Shown piece by piece: positions 52,536 through 63,098 of a stretch of DNA of 64,000 nt. The notes under the pieces were generated by a model. That model was not told the DNA's origin and ran no database searches. It worked only from the letters and a program-made list of their open reading frames with translations. The first letter of the stretch is position 1; every line of letters begins with the position of its first letter. Origin of the DNA: Monocercomonoides exilis (lineage: Eukaryota; Preaxostyla; Oxymonadida; Polymastigidae); contig LSRY02000011.1 in NCBI GenBank assembly GCA_001643675.2, forward strand, positions 1,594,501-1,658,500. Reading direction: 5' to 3'. A program made the position numbers and the translations under genes.

Positions 52536-53165
52536 TAGATTTCAAAAAGGATCAGCCAAATGATTTTTTCAAAATAATTAGTATAGAAATTTATATATTT
52601 TCAAATTAATTATCACAATAATGAAGAGTGAAAAATTATTATCAGTAGCCATTTTTGGCAAATCAAATATATCTTGTCAGTCATTTTGTCATAGTTTCAA
52701 TTTTCTTTTGTTATGCCACAGAGGTGTACTAGACCTATCATTAAAATAACCTTTGACAGTTTATATTTTCATATATTACTTTCTCAACTTACTATTTCAG
52801 CTTTTGTTGAGACTTTTCGTTCAATAATTAAGAAAAAAAAATGAATTATTAGTGCATTTTTGCTCATTTTCATAATTGCTTTGAACAAACACGAAAACAA
52901 TAATTTCATTATTTCATAAATTATTACGATTCAATTTTTAATGGTTAGTTGGAAGTTGCCAAAAAATAAAATCCAGAAAAAAAAGTTAGCTTTTTAAGAT
53001 TATTGTTGAAATGGAAAAGCTCAACCCACAAAAATGAAGTGTCTTCTCTTTCCTCTGTGAGGAAACAAAAATCAAGAACACAGACTAACACATAACCCTC
53101 CAACACCTTGATTTCTTCATTCATTATCGTTTTCTTCCAAACATTCACTTTTTTCTTTTCTTTTT
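52536..53165. other. AT-rich spacer downstream of the receptor gene
   Basis: 3' flank of the minus-strand 2605-aa gene. The last 100 bp before its stop are less AT-rich. No gene is supported. Confidence 0.5.
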
Positions 53166-56100
53166 TCATTTTCTCTCTGTTATTTCACTCCCACCCACAC
53201 TCTCATTCCCACTTCCACATCTGCCGCTGTCTTCTAATCCGATTGCATCCGAAACAGTGAAAGTCGCCATGCTTGCCGGACAGTATCGGATGAATTCTCG
53301 CTTCAGGTCTCTCAGCCGTGGGCGGTTTTCTGCATCAAACTGCAGCATGCTGCACACTGCATCTCGCAGCTGGCTGTTCTCAACAACTCCCATGTTCGGC
53401 AATCCTCTTTCTTTGATCATCCACCCAGCCATCTCTGCCTCATACTCCCCAAACGGCACCTTCAGCGTCAGACACTCCCACAGCATCATCCCAATCGAAA
53501 ACACAGTTGTTTTCTTTGTTGCTCCCATTTTATTATTCATCAACAATTCAGGTGCCTTCCATCGCATGCACTCCTTCCTGTTGTCATCTTCATCCTCAAA
53601 CGCTGAAGAGGGCAGAGAGTCTCTATCATCATCGCTGGCAGATGTCGCAACAGTTGATGATGAGATGGATGATGAGTCTGAATCTGAGTCTGACGAGCAG
53701 TCTGAGTGCATCGCTATTGTGATCACCATGTGCTCAGAGAACAGAACAATGTGCGGACTCAGATTCGCAAGAGAAGAAAGAGGGTTTTCCATTTCGTCAA
53801 ATGAGTGGAGTGCACCGTTCGCCACCCAGAACAGGATCTGTGCTCCGGTCAGCTCCCTCTCCTGAAGAGTGCCAATCGCCATCTCCTTCTTCTCGTTCCT
53901 CCCATGCAGCAGCATGAACAGCGAATCCCTCAAGTCCACAATCAACTTCTCGTGAGGAACTGAGCATGCCATTGCATCCACCAGATTCGACATCGACGAG
54001 GTGGTTGGACATAGATCCTCCCCTCTAACAAATGTTGAATCTGAATCAGTTGTTGATGTGGATGAAGTGGAAGAGATGGATGGTGAAGGTGATCTCTTTC
54101 TTGTTTCATCTTCTTCCTCTTTGTCATCCACTTTCTCCAACATCCACTCCGGGATCTTGTCTGAATCTCTCCCAAGGATGTATTCAGTTGAGTCACTCTC
54201 AGATAGAAGATGCTCTGATGACTCCGAATGTTCCATATTCCTCTCATATATTCTCTTCTTAATCCTCTCATCATTCTTCTTCTCTGCTTCCCTCTCTGCT
54301 CTCCTCCATCTCTCTTCAGGTGACATTTCCATCGTCATCATCTCAATCAGCTTTGGATCCTTTTTCACCGTATCCTCCACAATGATCTCCAATTCTTCTG
54401 TTCTTCTCTTTTGTTTTCTCCATCTTATTGTAACAATAATTGAAATAATCAGAACAATCAAAAGAATGACAACAAGTACAATCACAATAATTGGCCATAT
54501 CGATCTTTCTTTCTTTTCTCCTTTAACAACTCTTTCATTTCCACTTGTTTGTGCTTCGCTTTTGTTCTTCAGAACGAATGATTCTGTTGATGAAGCAGAA
54601 TCAACTTTACCAAAAAGGATGCACATGCTCACTTCTGTCTCTTCTCTCACTTTCTCCAATTCTGAAGATGAAATAATTGAATGAATTTCATTCTCTGAAG
54701 CATAACAATCTTCATCAATTCCCTTTCTCACTATTTCCTCTTCATCTCCATTTTTCATGCAAATCTTCACAGACAAATCACATGGCAGAAGCAGCTTCCC
54801 ATGAATGATCAACTCCAATTCACCTGATGGCTGGGTTGCATTCTTCACATCCTCCAGAACAGGAATAAAGAATGGTGATGCTCTTTCAGCTGCTATCCCT
54901 CCCAATTTGCATCCTTCATCCAATATCCAAAGTGATGCGTTTTTCTCTATTCCATCTCCCCCTTTCACACTCACAACATTCAATTCGCCATTCTCTGTGC
55001 AGATCGCATTCCTTCGAGCTGATGGATATCCCTCAATGAATGGATTATTGTTCTCGAATTCTCCCTTTTCAATCGTCAAACAACCTCCACTCACCCACAA
55101 TCCACCTGCTTTGCTATTTCTGATTATTGTTTCCCTCATCTCCACATTGCTGTTTTCAGCATCAATCAATGATCCATTCCATCCACAGATCTCTTTCCTG
55201 TTCATTTTCACATTTGTTTTTTCTCTCCCTTCGCCATTCCCTTCTCCATCAAATGCACATGCCTCAATCCTCACTGCTCTGCCTTCTCTTATCTGAATCA
55301 TGTTTCCTTTCTCCTTCGAATTTGTGAATTTGCTAAATGAGCAGTTCACTGTTCTCACATCCTCTTCTGCTCCTTCAACCTTCATTGCACTTCCTCCTTT
55401 CATCAACGAAATATTATTGGCTTTCATTTCTTTCATCTCCACCTCTGCCTTTCCTCCCACAACAATTGAATCTCCTTCACATTTTATATTTGAAATGCTT
55501 ATTTCAAACATCTCAACTTTTCCTTCACTGCAAAATGACAGAAGTGGCACAACCGAATGAATTCCACTGAACGATGATTCACTCATCTTCAGCTCTCCAC
55601 TCTCCACGCTCACAATCGTGTTCTTTATCGCTTGCTCATTCCTTATTGAACTGAACCAGCACACTGAAATCTCCAATCTCCCATTCTTCTCTTTCAGAAC
55701 GTTCTCATGATTCCCTTCAAATGTCTCCCCAAACACAAATCTGCATTTCTCAACAATGCACTCATTCACAAACACAGCCACACTCCTTTCATTCACAATT
55801 TCTTCAATTTTTTCTTTAAAATAAATTGTTGCCGAAGCTTTCATCATTGAAGTTATTCTCATATCTCCAATCTGACACTCACCACCAATCACGCATTCTC
55901 CATCGATCCACAACACATTCATAAGATTCTTTTCGATGTGCTTCACACTGCAGCTGACGCTCTGGCATGGATTGCTCTGCGCTCCGCACTGTCTGCTGTC
56001 ATTTCCATTCACGCTCAAAAACACCTGGGCAGAGTAATAAAATGTGATCAGCGGAATTAGATCAACATCAACTTTATCGACATCATCCCTCCCACATATT

Positions 56101-59100
56101 GAGTTGTTCGACTTCAAAGCATCTTGGCTGAAGTCCAGCACAAACAGTGTTTCATTCACCTGTTCTGTAATCGAAAAACAATTTATGAACACATCCTTTC
56201 CCACAAAAGCATCATTCATCACAAATCGGATGTTCTCCACCTTCAATCCAAGTGGTGGTACAGTTGCGGGATTTGCTTCAACATTCGGGTCAAGTGAATC
56301 AATCATCATGCCTCCACCTCTTCCAAATCCTGTTGAGCACTCACACATCACAAACGAGCATCCACTCACTTTCAGATCTGATTCTCCACTCTTTAGACAC
56401 ATCTTCACTCCTCCACCTTCCTCACTCCTCATGCTCGTGCACTTCGTTAGCACACACCCTTCCATAACACATTTAACACCAATAGAGAACGAGTCCACAC
56501 ACACAACACACACTCTATTCTCCTCACTTGTGATGTTTGTGAATGAAGAGTAATTCATCCTTATCATTGTCTTTGTATTTCTTATTCCTCTTTCACTCAA
56601 CCTGTTTGATTGTGTTTCCTCTTCCAGAGAAATCAAACTTCTTCCAGAAATGGATGTATCAGTTATTGTGACATTCACCATATCAATCGCTTCCACTTCT
56701 GGCATAAACTCCAAAAACCCTTTTACCAGAGTGAATTGACTAAGTGAACAATCCTCAATCGTGATGAATCCCCTACACGCCTTCAAAATACAATATTTCG
56801 TCTTTTTCTCTTTATCTTCACAAGCAAACGAACAGCTCATAATTGATAGAGTTGCTGAGGAGGATGGTGATGACTCTGAGTGAATGAGTGATGAATGCTT
56901 CCCCAATTCACTCGGCAAATTTAATGATAAGTTAACGAATGAAAGATGAACATCTGATGCTATCATTGACTCTTCATCTCCTTCCGCATCCATTTCACTC
57001 ACTCTCAAAATACTTCCTTTCTCTTCTCCTTCAATCTTCACAACTGGTGTGTTTGATGATGATGATGATGATGAAGAAAATGACATTGAATTTCGAAGCA
57101 ATCCTGAACCAAAAATAATGATCTTTGATTCTTCTGTTTCAAGTGTTGAGAATCTCAATGAAACAAGATGATCAATTGATGAACATGGAGCAACTGAATA
57201 CCCACACCCGCTGAAGTCCCCTCCTTTCTCAACTGAAACAAACCCATCCCCACTCCAATTATCCCACAAATACACAACAAGTGGAATCACATATCCCTCT
57301 CCTGTTGTCTTCCTCTCCCATCCACACAACTCATCCAATGATCCCAACTCCTCTGAACTCATCTCCCATTTGAAGTTCTCTTTATTCACAATCTCGATCA
57401 GATCCCAACCTGAAACAAACACATTCTTTCCTTTCCAGGCATTGCATCCTTCAAATTCCATTCCTTCTATCACAAATGATCCAATTTCTTCTGGAAATCT
57501 CACAAACATCCCTCCTCCCATTCCTTTTCCTCCTTCCTCAACATCCTCTCTTGGCACTTTACATCCTGACAATTTCACATTTTTCATTTCCATACTCCCT
57601 CCATTCCCCACTGATATCATAATTCCTCCTCCTTTTATCCCATTTCCACCTGAACACACTGATGACAAATTGCATTCTTCAATTTTTGTACTTCCTCCTT
57701 CTTTAATCTCAACATTCAAGCATCCTCCTCCATTCCCACATGTCACTTCCACTTCACTAACTCTGCTGTTCAATATCTCCAATTTCACTCCATTTGTCAT
57801 CGTTATTGGTGATTTTCCATTCATTGTCACTGGTCCTTCCATCACAAATCCATCAACAATCAGATTCCCTCCTGCCATGTCAATGATGCTGTATCCTATC
57901 TTTCCATCGGTCAATGCCCCACTTTCAAATGAGATTGAACAGCTGGTGATTGTGATTGTTGATGATGAGGAGTGAATAAATGAACTTCTCCTTCCATTCA
58001 TATCTTCATTCAACACAAATAACAAATTACTCATTTCAAGTGATTTAATACATTCAATAAGACTGTTTTGATTCATTGATCCTTCATCACTCACATCCAC
58101 TCTCATCCCCTCTTTTTCCACTGTTTTTATTTTTCCTGATAGACTCACATCACGCGAAGCCACTTTCATTTCATTCTTTAATGAAGACACAGAAGCAACT
58201 TCGATTTCATGAATGTTGATGTTCGCTCTCTGACTCACGCAATAGTCAATCGTCAGACACCCAAACTTCTCGAATCCACATCGGCTGTGATCCAGTGACC
58301 ATTCTCCACTTCCATCAACAATCAGCTTTGATCCCATTGAACACAAATACACAAACAGTGGAATCACTTCGTCTTCTTTCCCATCCTCGCTTCCACTCAG
58401 CCTCAACACATCTGAAGGAGTGGTTGTTGAGTCAAAAAATTCAAATGTGTTTGTATTCACTTTTGACTCAAGCAATATCCCTGAACTGCATGATACAAAC
58501 ACATCCTTCCCATATGATGCCACATTCTCCTTCACTTTCGAAAACTCAACATTCTGCCCAATTGTCAATAAGCATTCCTCGCTTTCCATCTCCACAAATA
58601 ATCCTCCTCCTCTCCCTTCTTTTCCTTCAACATTCACAGCCTCACATCCATCAATCACACATGCTCCATTCACCACAACTTCCCCATCACCAGCTAAACA
58701 AACGCAAATTCCTCCTCCACATCCATTGCTTGAAAAACAGTTAGAAAGACAACCGCCATTAATATCTAACCTATTGTCTTGACCCAAATGTCCTTCAATA
58801 ACACTTCCGTTCCCGACATGTCTTGTTATTTGCGTGAATTCAACATTTTGGAAAGAAATTTGAAAGGTTGCACCTCCAATAAGACTTATCACTGCACACG
58901 ATTGTTGAGTTATTGATGTTATCAACACAGACAAAAATGTTACGTTTCCAGTTCTAATCGACATTATTGGACTAGAGAATGGACACTCAACAATGTTATT
59001 TGATGAAGTAATTTTGCAAGATTGCAGTTGCAATATTCCATTTTCTTCACTAATTGAAAATAATTGTCCAGAATTTGAAGCATTTGCATTTCGTTTCCAA

Positions 59101-60983
59101 CACATATCACAAAACGAACAATTACCACTTGTTATGTCAATAAGACATAATGAATCCACTAAAAAGTCAATAATATTTGTTTCATTCATACCCTCTCCTT
59201 TCATTGACACGTTCAAATCGTTTATTTGAATAAATGTCTCTAAATATGTTCCTGACTTTATTTCCACTTGAACTAATGCGAGTGTTGAATCAGCGACTTT
59301 CGAAAAAAAACCAATTGTCTTACAACTTCTTCCCAACTCTGACAAAGTATCTTTTGATCCACAGGCAAGATGATCAATGCCGTCACTTGAATCAACAATA
59401 ATTGGACTAAAATAAATCTGTGGAATCCAGAGACTGCAATCAGTCGAACCTTTCATCACTCTGTTTGGTCTTTGGTCAGTTAAACTTCTACAAAGAATGA
59501 AGCTGCTTTTATCAACATTGTCCCATCCACTGTGAATATAGACATCATGTCCACCTTGTGCAGCATAATTTTTTTCAAAGAAACAGAAAGATACAGTTGA
59601 TGGATTCTGTCCGCTATCAGTATCCCAAGAAATACCTCCTCCATAATTTTCGCTTTGACCTCCGCTAAAAAGACAATCTTTAATTGTGGCAGGAGATTTG
59701 TTCTGTATTCCTATTCCACAACCTCCAAAATATGATGTCGTTTTTTTTATATTATTTTGAAATAAACACGACTCAACAAATGGACTTATCTCAAGTCTTT
59801 GCAAAAAACATCCAGCTCCAATATGGCTTGTTATGCACGAGGAAAAATTTGAATTTCTGATAAATCCATTTTTCATTGGATTGCAGTAAAACCCTCCTCC
59901 AGATGCTGAAGAACTGCATTCAATGAATGAACAGTAGTCAACAGTTATGTCTGCATTTCTATTTGTTACGGCTATACCTCCTCCGCAAAAACTTTCACAC
60001 TTAATAAATGAACACTGCCTTGCAACCAAAGAGCCACCTGACGTAAAATATATAGCACCGCCATAGTCGCTTTCTGATCGAAGTTTAAAGAAACTGCAAT
60101 CTTCAAAAGATGCATTTCCCGATGGAATTGGCTCTCTTTCCATTGCATCATTTCCAGAAATGTTTAAGTTTGACGCTCTGATGCAAACAGTGAAAGTTGA
60201 GTTTTCGCAAAAAAAATCATCACATTGATTCATTAATCCTTTTACAATTCCTCCATTGAAAGGTGATTCAACTCTGTTGAAAGCGCAATTCAAAACTTCA
60301 TCAAATCTTTTGAACGAATGACCATAATTAATTAACGAATCTCTGCAATATCTTGTTAAGTTTGAAAAGAAAGTGTTTTGAACTTCAACGTTGACAAAAC
60401 TACTCGAAGAAATGAATGGATTACAAGAGCCTAATGCAATAGAATTAAATTCACAATCTTTCACAGTCACAAGACCAGAAGAAAAAGGTTCTGTTTTTTC
60501 ATTCGAAATAGAAACAATTGAATCAAATGTTTGGTCACAATGTTTTATTAGTACAGTTGAGTTGCAAAGATATATCCTTCCGTTGTCTGTGTTAAAAATG
60601 GACCTTATTCTTTTGTCTTCCAAAAAAAAACAGCATTCAAACACTTCAAAGAACGACTGTTTTTCGATGCGAGCAAAAACGGGAATATTCAAAAGTTCAA
60701 AAAACAAATTTCTTGTCGAAACTGTCGAATTTTGTAAAAAGCAGAATTCTTTCGATATTCTTAAAGTTGAAACATGGGATAACTTCATTTCTCGAAATTC
60801 GTTTTGATTGATATTTGCAACATTAGTAGTTGATTTGCTTTTCGATATTTTCTGAAAATATCCACTTTGATCTGTTGCTTGGTGAAAAGAATCCACAATT
60901 TTCGAGTTTATTCCACATTTCTTTTCCGATGGTACCAACATAAGCCAATTTATATGAATAAACAGAATTATTAGCCAAATCAT
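53166..60983 (-). CDS. beta-helix receptor-like protein with intracellular pseudokinase domain
   Basis: Single exon, 2605 aa, starting at ATG 60983 with a signal peptide (MIWLIILFIHINWLML). The ectodomain to about residue 2150 is made of parallel beta-helix-like strands (GGAIYFTSGGSLVARQCSF, GGGFYCNPMKNGFIRNS). Cys signatures lie near residues 531 (CGSK...SCKTI), 891 (CGFEKFGCLTI), 1251 (CGYSVAPCSSI) and 1654 (CGAQSNPCQSV), a period of about 360-400 residues. A transmembrane helix spans about 2158-2186 (VIVLVVILLIVLIISIIV), followed by a basic, charged stalk. The last 250 residues are kinase-like. The C-lobe shows RWKAPELL (APE motif), FSIGMMLWECLTLKVPFGEY and ENRPRLRDL, but there is no glycine loop, VAIK Lys, HRD or DFG; SPHIVLFSEH sits where the catalytic loop belongs. 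It is therefore probably catalytically dead. Surface sensing or scaffolding is inferred. Confidence 0.85.
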   Translation of the reverse strand: MIWLIILFIHINWLMLVPSEKKCGINSKIVDSFHQATDQSGYFQKISKSKSTTNVANINQNEFREMKLSHVSTLRISKEFCFLQNSTVSTRNLFFELLNIPVFARIEKQSFFEVFECCFFLEDKRIRSIFNTDNGRIYLCNSTVLIKHCDQTFDSIVSISNEKTEPFSSGLVTVKDCEFNSIALGSCNPFISSSSFVNVEVQNTFFSNLTRYCRDSLINYGHSFKRFDEVLNCAFNRVESPFNGGIVKGLMNQCDDFFCENSTFTVCIRASNLNISGNDAMEREPIPSGNASFEDCSFFKLRSESDYGGAIYFTSGGSLVARQCSFIKCESFCGGGIAVTNRNADITVDYCSFIECSSSASGGGFYCNPMKNGFIRNSNFSSCITSHIGAGCFLQRLEISPFVESCLFQNNIKKTTSYFGGCGIGIQNKSPATIKDCLFSGGQSENYGGGISWDTDSGQNPSTVSFCFFEKNYAAQGGHDVYIHSGWDNVDKSSFILCRSLTDQRPNRVMKGSTDCSLWIPQIYFSPIIVDSSDGIDHLACGSKDTLSELGRSCKTIGFFSKVADSTLALVQVEIKSGTYLETFIQINDLNVSMKGEGMNETNIIDFLVDSLCLIDITSGNCSFCDMCWKRNANASNSGQLFSISEENGILQLQSCKITSSNNIVECPFSSPIMSIRTGNVTFLSVLITSITQQSCAVISLIGGATFQISFQNVEFTQITRHVGNGSVIEGHLGQDNRLDINGGCLSNCFSSNGCGGGICVCLAGDGEVVVNGACVIDGCEAVNVEGKEGRGGGLFVEMESEECLLTIGQNVEFSKVKENVASYGKDVFVSCSSGILLESKVNTNTFEFFDSTTTPSDVLRLSGSEDGKEDEVIPLFVYLCSMGSKLIVDGSGEWSLDHSRCGFEKFGCLTIDYCVSQRANINIHEIEVASVSSLKNEMKVASRDVSLSGKIKTVEKEGMRVDVSDEGSMNQNSLIECIKSLEMSNLLFVLNEDMNGRRSSFIHSSSSTITITSCSISFESGALTDGKIGYSIIDMAGGNLIVDGFVMEGPVTMNGKSPITMTNGVKLEILNSRVSEVEVTCGNGGGCLNVEIKEGGSTKIEECNLSSVCSGGNGIKGGGIMISVGNGGSMEMKNVKLSGCKVPREDVEEGGKGMGGGMFVRFPEEIGSFVIEGMEFEGCNAWKGKNVFVSGWDLIEIVNKENFKWEMSSEELGSLDELCGWERKTTGEGYVIPLVVYLWDNWSGDGFVSVEKGGDFSGCGYSVAPCSSIDHLVSLRFSTLETEESKIIIFGSGLLRNSMSFSSSSSSSSNTPVVKIEGEEKGSILRVSEMDAEGDEESMIASDVHLSFVNLSLNLPSELGKHSSLIHSESSPSSSATLSIMSCSFACEDKEKKTKYCILKACRGFITIEDCSLSQFTLVKGFLEFMPEVEAIDMVNVTITDTSISGRSLISLEEETQSNRLSERGIRNTKTMIRMNYSSFTNITSEENRVCVVCVDSFSIGVKCVMEGCVLTKCTSMRSEEGGGVKMCLKSGESDLKVSGCSFVMCECSTGFGRGGGMMIDSLDPNVEANPATVPPLGLKVENIRFVMNDAFVGKDVFINCFSITEQVNETLFVLDFSQDALKSNNSICGRDDVDKVDVDLIPLITFYYSAQVFLSVNGNDSRQCGAQSNPCQSVSCSVKHIEKNLMNVLWIDGECVIGGECQIGDMRITSMMKASATIYFKEKIEEIVNERSVAVFVNECIVEKCRFVFGETFEGNHENVLKEKNGRLEISVCWFSSIRNEQAIKNTIVSVESGELKMSESSFSGIHSVVPLLSFCSEGKVEMFEISISNIKCEGDSIVVGGKAEVEMKEMKANNISLMKGGSAMKVEGAEEDVRTVNCSFSKFTNSKEKGNMIQIREGRAVRIEACAFDGEGNGEGREKTNVKMNRKEICGWNGSLIDAENSNVEMRETIIRNSKAGGLWVSGGCLTIEKGEFENNNPFIEGYPSARRNAICTENGELNVVSVKGGDGIEKNASLWILDEGCKLGGIAAERASPFFIPVLEDVKNATQPSGELELIIHGKLLLPCDLSVKICMKNGDEEEIVRKGIDEDCYASENEIHSIISSSELEKVREETEVSMCILFGKVDSASSTESFVLKNKSEAQTSGNERVVKGEKKERSIWPIIVIVLVVILLIVLIISIIVTIRWRKQKRRTEELEIIVEDTVKKDPKLIEMMTMEMSPEERWRRAEREAEKKNDERIKKRIYERNMEHSESSEHLLSESDSTEYILGRDSDKIPEWMLEKVDDKEEEDETRKRSPSPSISSTSSTSTTDSDSTFVRGEDLCPTTSSMSNLVDAMACSVPHEKLIVDLRDSLFMLLHGRNEKKEMAIGTLQERELTGAQILFWVANGALHSFDEMENPLSSLANLSPHIVLFSEHMVITIAMHSDCSSDSDSDSSSISSSTVATSASDDDRDSLPSSAFEDEDDNRKECMRWKAPELLMNNKMGATKKTTVFSIGMMLWECLTLKVPFGEYEAEMAGWMIKERGLPNMGVVENSQLRDAVCSMLQFDAENRPRLRDLKREFIRYCPASMATFTVSDAIGLEDSGRCGSGNESVGGSEITERK

Positions 60984-61678
60984 ATGACTTTCTAAACAAA
61001 AAATAAATATTAGTAAGGGAACCGAATAGAAAAATACAAATAATGCTACATTCTTGATCTTTGTGATTGGTAATGTTTATTTGAGTCTGGCATAAAAAAC
61101 CTCAAATTAAACATATTTTTAACAAACATAACAAATGAGTTCATTTTCCTTTGCTTTTCCATCGTGTTGCGACTTCATTCAAATAAATATATTTATTTCA
61201 AAAGAGATTGAAACAACGGAAGATTAATTAAAGAGCAGAAGAAAATCTTCAATATTGATTATAAACACTATCATTGCTGAAAAACGAGTTATCTTAAGAA
61301 AAAAAGACTTTTTTGATTTGTTTTCTTTTTTCAATCATGTTTTCCGAAAACAAAGAAAACATCTCCGCATTCTTTCATCAATGTAAAACACTGTCTTCTG
61401 TTGATGTGTTGCAAATAGCGAGCATAAATCTACATGAATAAGAAGAGAAAGAATTGATTGATCAATTGATAACGGTTCAAAAATAAATAATTCTTTCAAT
61501 ATTCGAAAACTGAAACCAATGTCTATATATTGTTATTTTTAAATTACTTCGAAGCTTGCAAACGTAAACATTATTGAATGTTTTATGTATCAAATTGAAA
61601 GGATTTTTCAATTTCTTATATTTTGGGTTTATTTTTTAATAAAAAAACCGTTAGATCAATTTTATTTTTCTTTTCGTA
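60984..61678. promoter_or_regulatory. divergent promoter region, receptor gene and LRRC51-like gene
   Basis: About 700 bp of AT-rich DNA between two outward-facing genes. No recognisable promoter motif and no ORF worth calling. Confidence 0.4.
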
Positions 61679-62736
61679 ATGGCTGAAAATATAAAACCAT
61701 CGAAAACATCATCTCGAATCGATTGCAGATCAACTATTTGCATGAAGCCTGTTGATTTTTCTTTTTTAAATATAACTTCAGTTCACGGTTTGGTGAAAAA
61801 CTTATTTGCAATTTTTCTTAAATATTTTATAAAACACTGGTACAATTTGAATTTCATTCCGCACAAACTATCTAATCAAATATCTGTAGATCTTCCAAAG
61901 GAAGAAGCCCGCTCTGGCGATGTTATTCTTCAAAAAGTTGAAAAAAAGCCGGAAACACCTCCACCAACAACTCAAGCAACTTCAAAACTTACAATGTCCA
62001 CTCCGTTATCATTCCAAAAAAAAGCTCAAAGTTCGATGCAAATACAAGAAAAAGTATTTTCACTTTTGATAAAATTTTTGATATTTACAAATGATTTTTT
62101 TTTTTGAATAGAAGGAACCAGAAATAATTGAAATACGGAAATATCGAGCTACATCAATAAAACTGTCAAACAATAGCTTGAAAACTGCAGCCGGTTTAAA
62201 GGAAGCATTAGATGAAGTCTTAGTCCAAGGAAGTGATGAAGTTCTTGGACTTGACCTATCTTTCAATCAAATAAAGCATATCGAAAATGTTTTGCAATCT
62301 TTTATTTTATTTTCAAGCAAATATTTATAAATTTGTGCAATCTTCATAGGAACTACTGCTCTTTCCAAAGCTCCGTTCATTAAATCTTCAGTCGAATCTG
62401 ATATATGATTGGAATGATATTGCTCAATTAAGAGACATACCCAACCTTAAAACGCTTGTTTTGTTCGGAAATCCCATTGATCAATTAAAGTATTACAGAA
62501 TTCTAACAGTGGCTGCTCTTCCTCAATTGAAAACACTTGATTCAACACTAATTTCGCCCAGAGAAAGAGATCTTGCTTCAAGATGGTTTGAAATGCACAG
62601 ATTGAAGCTGAAGACAGTAATGAAGGAAAGGCTTCCGTTTGCAGAGAAAGAGCGTGTCTTTGAAGATGATGATGACGAACCTGCGCCGTCCGACAAGGGA
62701 AAAATCGGAAGCTCTGCTGTGCCAAAAAAGAAGTGA
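61679..62736 (+). CDS. LRRC51: LRRC51-like leucine-rich repeat protein (cilium-associated family)
   Basis: Four exons: 61679-61787, 61890-62053, 62112-62288 and 62350-62736 (TGA), totalling 278 aa with phases consistent. Donors are GTTTGG, GTATTT and GTTTTG; acceptors all end TAG. After splicing, the N-terminal block PVDFSFLNITSVHDLPKEEA and then RSG resembles the conserved start of LRRC51/LRTOMT proteins. Leucine-rich repeats follow: ATSIKLSNNSLK, VLGLDLSFNQIKHIEN, LRSLNLQSNLI and LKTLVLFGNPI. An LRR cap (YRILTVAALPQLKTLDST) comes next. The C-terminus is acidic then basic. LRRC51 relatives occur mainly in ciliated eukaryotes, so the host probably builds flagella (inference). Confidence 0.8.
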
Positions 62737-63098
62737 TAAAAATATTCACAAAGCTTTATTTCTCCCAATTCAGATATTTGCAATCAATCTTTCAATTCAT
62801 CCGTTACCATTTCATAATAATTCTGTCTCATTTTCGCTTTCTCACGTTCGTTCTAACTTTAATAATTCACTTCATTTACTCAAAATGAATAATATTAGTT
62901 TATCAATCAACATGAGTATCCTTATACTTTCTGCGCATACAAAAAGCATTCAAAACCAAAAATAATTAGAAATTAAACATAAACATAAACAACATATATA
63001 AATATTGATGACATGTGAAGCAAGAGCTGCCTACCAATGAACCGTTTTGACAACTAGGCAGAACAGTTTATCATTGTTCATCGGCAGATAAAGATAAT
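62737..63098. other. convergent intergenic spacer
   Basis: Short AT-rich 3' flanks of the LRRC51-like gene and the acidic-protein gene. Nothing else is seen. Confidence 0.5.
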
